NCBI GenBank assembly: GCA_038232415.1 | Contig: JBBSHY010000011.1 | Span: 1 to 27,814 of the forward strand | Origin: JBBRXZ01 sp038232415 | GTDB taxonomy: Bacteria; Patescibacteriota; Saccharimonadia; Saccharimonadales; UBA4665 | DNA length: 27,814 nt | Direction of reading: 5' to 3' | Shown here: one piece after another, positions 25,052-27,814 of the stretch | Layout: every line of letters begins with the position of its first letter | Numbering within the stretch: position 1 is the stretch's first letter | Notes under the pieces: model-generated | What the model saw: the letters and a program-made list of their open reading frames with translations, nothing else | What the model was told of the DNA's origin: nothing | Databases searched by the model: none | Made by a program: the position numbers and the translations under genes

Positions 25052-26848
25052 ATGCCCTTCGCCCTGTCAGAACTCCAGCGCGATAAAACTGTCACGCGGG
25101 CTATTCATAGTTTGTTCTGGCAGGCGATGTTTAATAACAAAGGAATGCTTTTCCTGTCTTACCTGTGCCATTTGCCGGCCTTTTTTATTTTTAATATTGC
25201 TGTACCGCTTCAAATTGCTTACGGTATCCAGGCAATTATTACCCGTCATTTTAATGACGTAAACCATCAGGCATTTGTAGTCATGGCTTTGACATTGTCA
25301 GGCAGTTTGCTTTTTGCCATTGCGACCTGGGCTAACCACAGGGTTAACGTTTACGGGGGCGTATATGTACAAAGGGCTGTTTTCGGCAATTATTTAAGCA
25401 AGGACTATGACTTCTATAGCAGTCGATATATCGGCGCATTGGGAGCGGACGCAGTGACGATACGGTCGGCATTTCAGGAATATAGCCTAATAATTACTTT
25501 TGATGTGCTTAAGGCTACGGTCATTATCGTTGCCGGACTCGCAGTCATCCTTTATAAATCATTAACTCTGGGTTTAGTCAGTGCCGCCTGCGTGTTTTTT
25601 GTGGTGGCAGTCATGATCTTAATCGCTCGATTTCGGATTAAATACCGCCGTGCCGTTAGCCAGGCTAGTAGTCATCTGGCCGGTATGATCGGCGATCCGC
25701 TATCCCACGTTCCGGCGGTAAAAAGTTTTGCCCAGGAAGAGCACGAGCAAAAACGTCTCAGTAAACCTCTGGAAACGTGGCAGAAGGCCCAGCTGAAAAT
25801 TTTCGACACTTCTATTCCCCATAGTGCTATCCGCCTTATTTTAACGGCGGCTATGGCGACAACACTGCTTATAACTTCTGCTCACTTATATAAGAAGCAA
25901 GCTATTTCAATAGCAGTTGTAGCGTTAGTACAGTTATATGTCATACGGGTTATCAATACTATGCTTGAAGTAGGCGAGATAATGAAAAAATATGAAAACC
26001 TGATGGGTGATACGTATCAACCGGTGGCTACTATGCTGGTTCCGGCTACAATCAATGATCCTGCAAAACCGGTTAGCCTTAACATTCGTAATGCCTATGA
26101 AATAAAGTTTGCGAATGTGAGTTATCATTATCCGGAAGCAGCAGAAGGCAACAGTGCGGTTGACAACTTTTCCTTAACTATAAATAAAGGGGAAAAGATT
26201 GGCTTAATAGGCTATTCAGGTGGCGGCAAAACAACCATTACAAAGTTGTTGCTGCGGTTTATGGACGTGAGTGACGGCAGCCTAAAAATAGACGGGGCTG
26301 ATTTACGTAATCTGAAACAGTCGGATTTACGCAAGGTAATTGCTTATGTGCCGCAGGAGCCTACATTATTCCATCGTTCTGTTAAAGAAAATATCGCCTA
26401 TGCCCGGCCAAGTGCTTCAGATAAAGATATTCAGGTAGCCGCCGAGACCGCCCACGTCGACGAGTTCGTCACAGATCTACCAGGCAAATATGACGCTATG
26501 GTAGGTGAGCGAGGTGTCAAACTTTCTGGAGGTCAGCGCCAGCGGGTGGCGATTGCCCGGGCTCTCTTAAAAAATGCTCCGATCCTGGTTCTGGATGAAG
26601 CTACCAGTGCCCTGGACAGCCAGAGCGAACAATATGTTCAGAAGGCGCTTTGGGAGCTCATGGAGGACCGGACAGCCATTGTCATTGCCCACCGTTTGAG
26701 CACTATCCAGCGGATGGATCGGATCGTCGTTATGGACAAAGGCAAGATAATACAAACAGGTACACACAAAGAGCTCTTAAAAAACAAGGATGGCATTTAC
26801 GCCCGCCTGTGGGCACGACAAAGCGGAGGCTATCTGGTCGAAGCCTAA
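25052..26848 (+). CDS. ABC exporter, fused membrane and ATPase domains
   Basis: A 598-aa half-transporter, expected to work as a homodimer. Residues about 20-320 form the six-helix membrane domain. The ATPase domain has Walker A GYSGGGKTT (387-395), Q-loop VPQEPTLF, signature LSGGQ (491-495), Walker B ILVLDEATSALD with catalytic Glu516, and H-loop His547. All are intact, so it should hydrolyse ATP. It belongs to the MsbA/LmrA-like (ABCB) class; the substrate cannot be told from sequence. It starts at the base after the rplO stop, so it is probably co-transcribed with the ribosomal genes, an unusual site between rplO and secY. Confidence 0.95.
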   Translation: MPFALSELQRDKTVTRAIHSLFWQAMFNNKGMLFLSYLCHLPAFFIFNIAVPLQIAYGIQAIITRHFNDVNHQAFVVMALTLSGSLLFAIATWANHRVNVYGGVYVQRAVFGNYLSKDYDFYSSRYIGALGADAVTIRSAFQEYSLIITFDVLKATVIIVAGLAVILYKSLTLGLVSAACVFFVVAVMILIARFRIKYRRAVSQASSHLAGMIGDPLSHVPAVKSFAQEEHEQKRLSKPLETWQKAQLKIFDTSIPHSAIRLILTAAMATTLLITSAHLYKKQAISIAVVALVQLYVIRVINTMLEVGEIMKKYENLMGDTYQPVATMLVPATINDPAKPVSLNIRNAYEIKFANVSYHYPEAAEGNSAVDNFSLTINKGEKIGLIGYSGGGKTTITKLLLRFMDVSDGSLKIDGADLRNLKQSDLRKVIAYVPQEPTLFHRSVKENIAYARPSASDKDIQVAAETAHVDEFVTDLPGKYDAMVGERGVKLSGGQRQRVAIARALLKNAPILVLDEATSALDSQSEQYVQKALWELMEDRTAIVIAHRLSTIQRMDRIVVMDKGKIIQTGTHKELLKNKDGIYARLWARQSGGYLVEA

Positions 26849-26871
26849 GCGATGTCGCCAGCCCTCTACCC

Positions 26872-26900
26872 TTTGTTGAGGCTAATCTTTATGGTTTAAT
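26872..26900 (+). promoter_or_regulatory. Possible weak secY promoter
   Basis: TTTGTT (26872-26877), 17 nt, TTTAAT (26895-26900), with an extended -10 TG at 26892-26893. The predicted start is about 26907, 25 nt before secY. It would let secY be expressed apart from the ABC transporter. Confidence 0.35.
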
Positions 26901-26931
26901 GGATGGAAGCAATGAGATTGACAAAACACCT

Positions 26932-27814
26932 ATGAACTGGAAAATTATTTTACGATCAATGACGCATAAGGATATGCGGGGCCGCATTCTGGCCGTGCTC
27001 GGCATTTTGTTAATTTTTCGCATCTTAGCTCATATTCCGGTACCGCTTAGCAATCCCGAGACGCTGCACCAAGTGCTCCAGAATCTGTTTAATTCCAGCA
27101 ACACGCCGCAGCTTTTAAGTTTTATAAATGTCTTATCCGGCGGAGCGCTGGCCAATTTCTCGATCATGATTGCCGGCCTGGGCCCATACATTAATGCTTC
27201 AATTATTATGCAGTTGCTCACCAAGGCGATTCCTCAACTTGAAGCCTTGCATAAGGAAGGTGAATTCGGCCAGAAGAAAATCAATCAGTATACGCGCATG
27301 CTGACATTGCCGCTAGCCATAATCCAGTCCATCGGTTCAATTTATCTGATCAGACAAGCGGCACAATCTATCGGCGGTATCGGCGACATTACAGCTAATA
27401 CATCGACAGCGCAGTGGGTACTTATGGTGGCGGCTCTGACGGGAGGCTCAATGCTGCTAATGTGGCTGGGCGAGCTAGTAACGGAGCAGAGTGTCGGCAA
27501 CGGCATATCGCTGCTGATTACGGTGGGTATCGTGAGCGGTTTGCCGGGCCAGATATCCAAAATTGCCGGCTCGGTTTTGGACAAAAAAGACCACTGGGTA
27601 TTGTTTGGCCATAGCCTGCCAATCAACAAGACCGCGTTGCTCTATGCTATAGGTATAACCATCTCGGTCCTGGTTGTGACGTGGCTGGTGGTAATGCTTA
27701 ACGAAGCCTCTCGCAATCTTACAGTGAACTACGCTAAGCGTGTCCAGGGCAACAGAACCTATGGAGGGATAACTACCGTGCTGCCGGTAAAACTAATCAC
27801 CGCCGGCGTGGTAC
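26932..27814 (+). CDS. secY: Preprotein translocase subunit SecY, cut by the window end
   Basis: Channel subunit of the Sec translocon; 294 residues are present and the gene continues past the right edge. The start MNWKIILRSMTHKDMRGRIL leads into TM1 (FRILAHIPVPL). SIMIAGLGPYINASIIMQLL, the SVGNGISLLI motif of TM4 and the cytoplasmic loop NYAKRVQGNRTYGG are typical of SecY. ATG 26932 is chosen by homology; no strong Shine-Dalgarno site precedes it, with only GGAAG about 23 nt upstream. Its place after rplO (with one gene between) is the normal spc-operon position. Confidence 0.95.
   Translation, partial: MNWKIILRSMTHKDMRGRILAVLGILLIFRILAHIPVPLSNPETLHQVLQNLFNSSNTPQLLSFINVLSGGALANFSIMIAGLGPYINASIIMQLLTKAIPQLEALHKEGEFGQKKINQYTRMLTLPLAIIQSIGSIYLIRQAAQSIGGIGDITANTSTAQWVLMVAALTGGSMLLMWLGELVTEQSVGNGISLLITVGIVSGLPGQISKIAGSVLDKKDHWVLFGHSLPINKTALLYAIGITISVLVVTWLVVMLNEASRNLTVNYAKRVQGNRTYGGITTVLPVKLITAGVV

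Overview
The window carries an rpoBC - str - S10 - spc supercluster from a bacterium that looks like a member of the Patescibacteria/Candidate Phyla Radiation, most likely a Saccharibacteria (TM7)-like lineage. The support is the absence of rpmD (L30) between rpsE and rplO, very tight gene packing with many TAATG and ATGA junctions, several ribosomal proteins with low-complexity Lys/Ala/Glu tails, and lineage-type small proteins inserted between otherwise universal neighbours. UGA acts as stop (rpoB, rpoC, rpsG), so this is not a UGA-recoded lineage. The taxonomic call is inference from gene content.

Layout. 1-135 is the tail of an unidentified gene. rpoB and rpoC (345-7795) follow a TTGACA promoter and a structured leader, and overlap by 4 nt. 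A promoter across the rpoC stop starts rpsL-rpsG (7902-8794). At 8795-9573 the str operon is interrupted by a block holding a strong promoter, a possible small RNA, a terminator, a minus-strand gene and a pair of divergent promoters. This block is flanked by two direct copies of the last 41 nt of rpsG, which suggests insertion at the rpsG 3' end. A 78-aa gene and fusA follow (9621-11944), then an unknown gene with a near-leaderless start (11998-12618), tuf (12747-13931) and a membrane-anchored Pro/Gly-rich protein (14023-14724). The S10 operon is split: rpsJ has its own promoter and leader, a YtxH-like gene follows, and a second promoter plus terminator-like hairpin precedes rplC. From rplC to rplO (15796-25051) the order is rplC-rplD-rplW-rplB-[100-aa ORF]-rpsS-rplV-rpsC-rplP-rpmC-rpsQ-rplN-rplX-rplE-rpsN-rpsH-rplF-rplR-rpsE-rplO. 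An ABC exporter gene abuts rplO, and a 3'-truncated secY runs off the window end.

How the genes work together: they encode the beta and beta' subunits of RNA polymerase, 22 ribosomal proteins, the elongation factors EF-G and EF-Tu, and the SecY channel. The most unusual observations are in the core enzymes. The beta' subunit lacks seven of the eight cysteines of its two zinc sites and has a rewritten trigger-loop motif. EF-G has non-canonical residues in both guanine-recognition motifs (G4 NKIN, G5 GGD), while EF-Tu in the same window is canonical. S14 is also the zinc-free type. Promoters are often of the extended -10 type (TGnTATAAT), and two accessory genes appear to be transcribed with little or no 5' leader.
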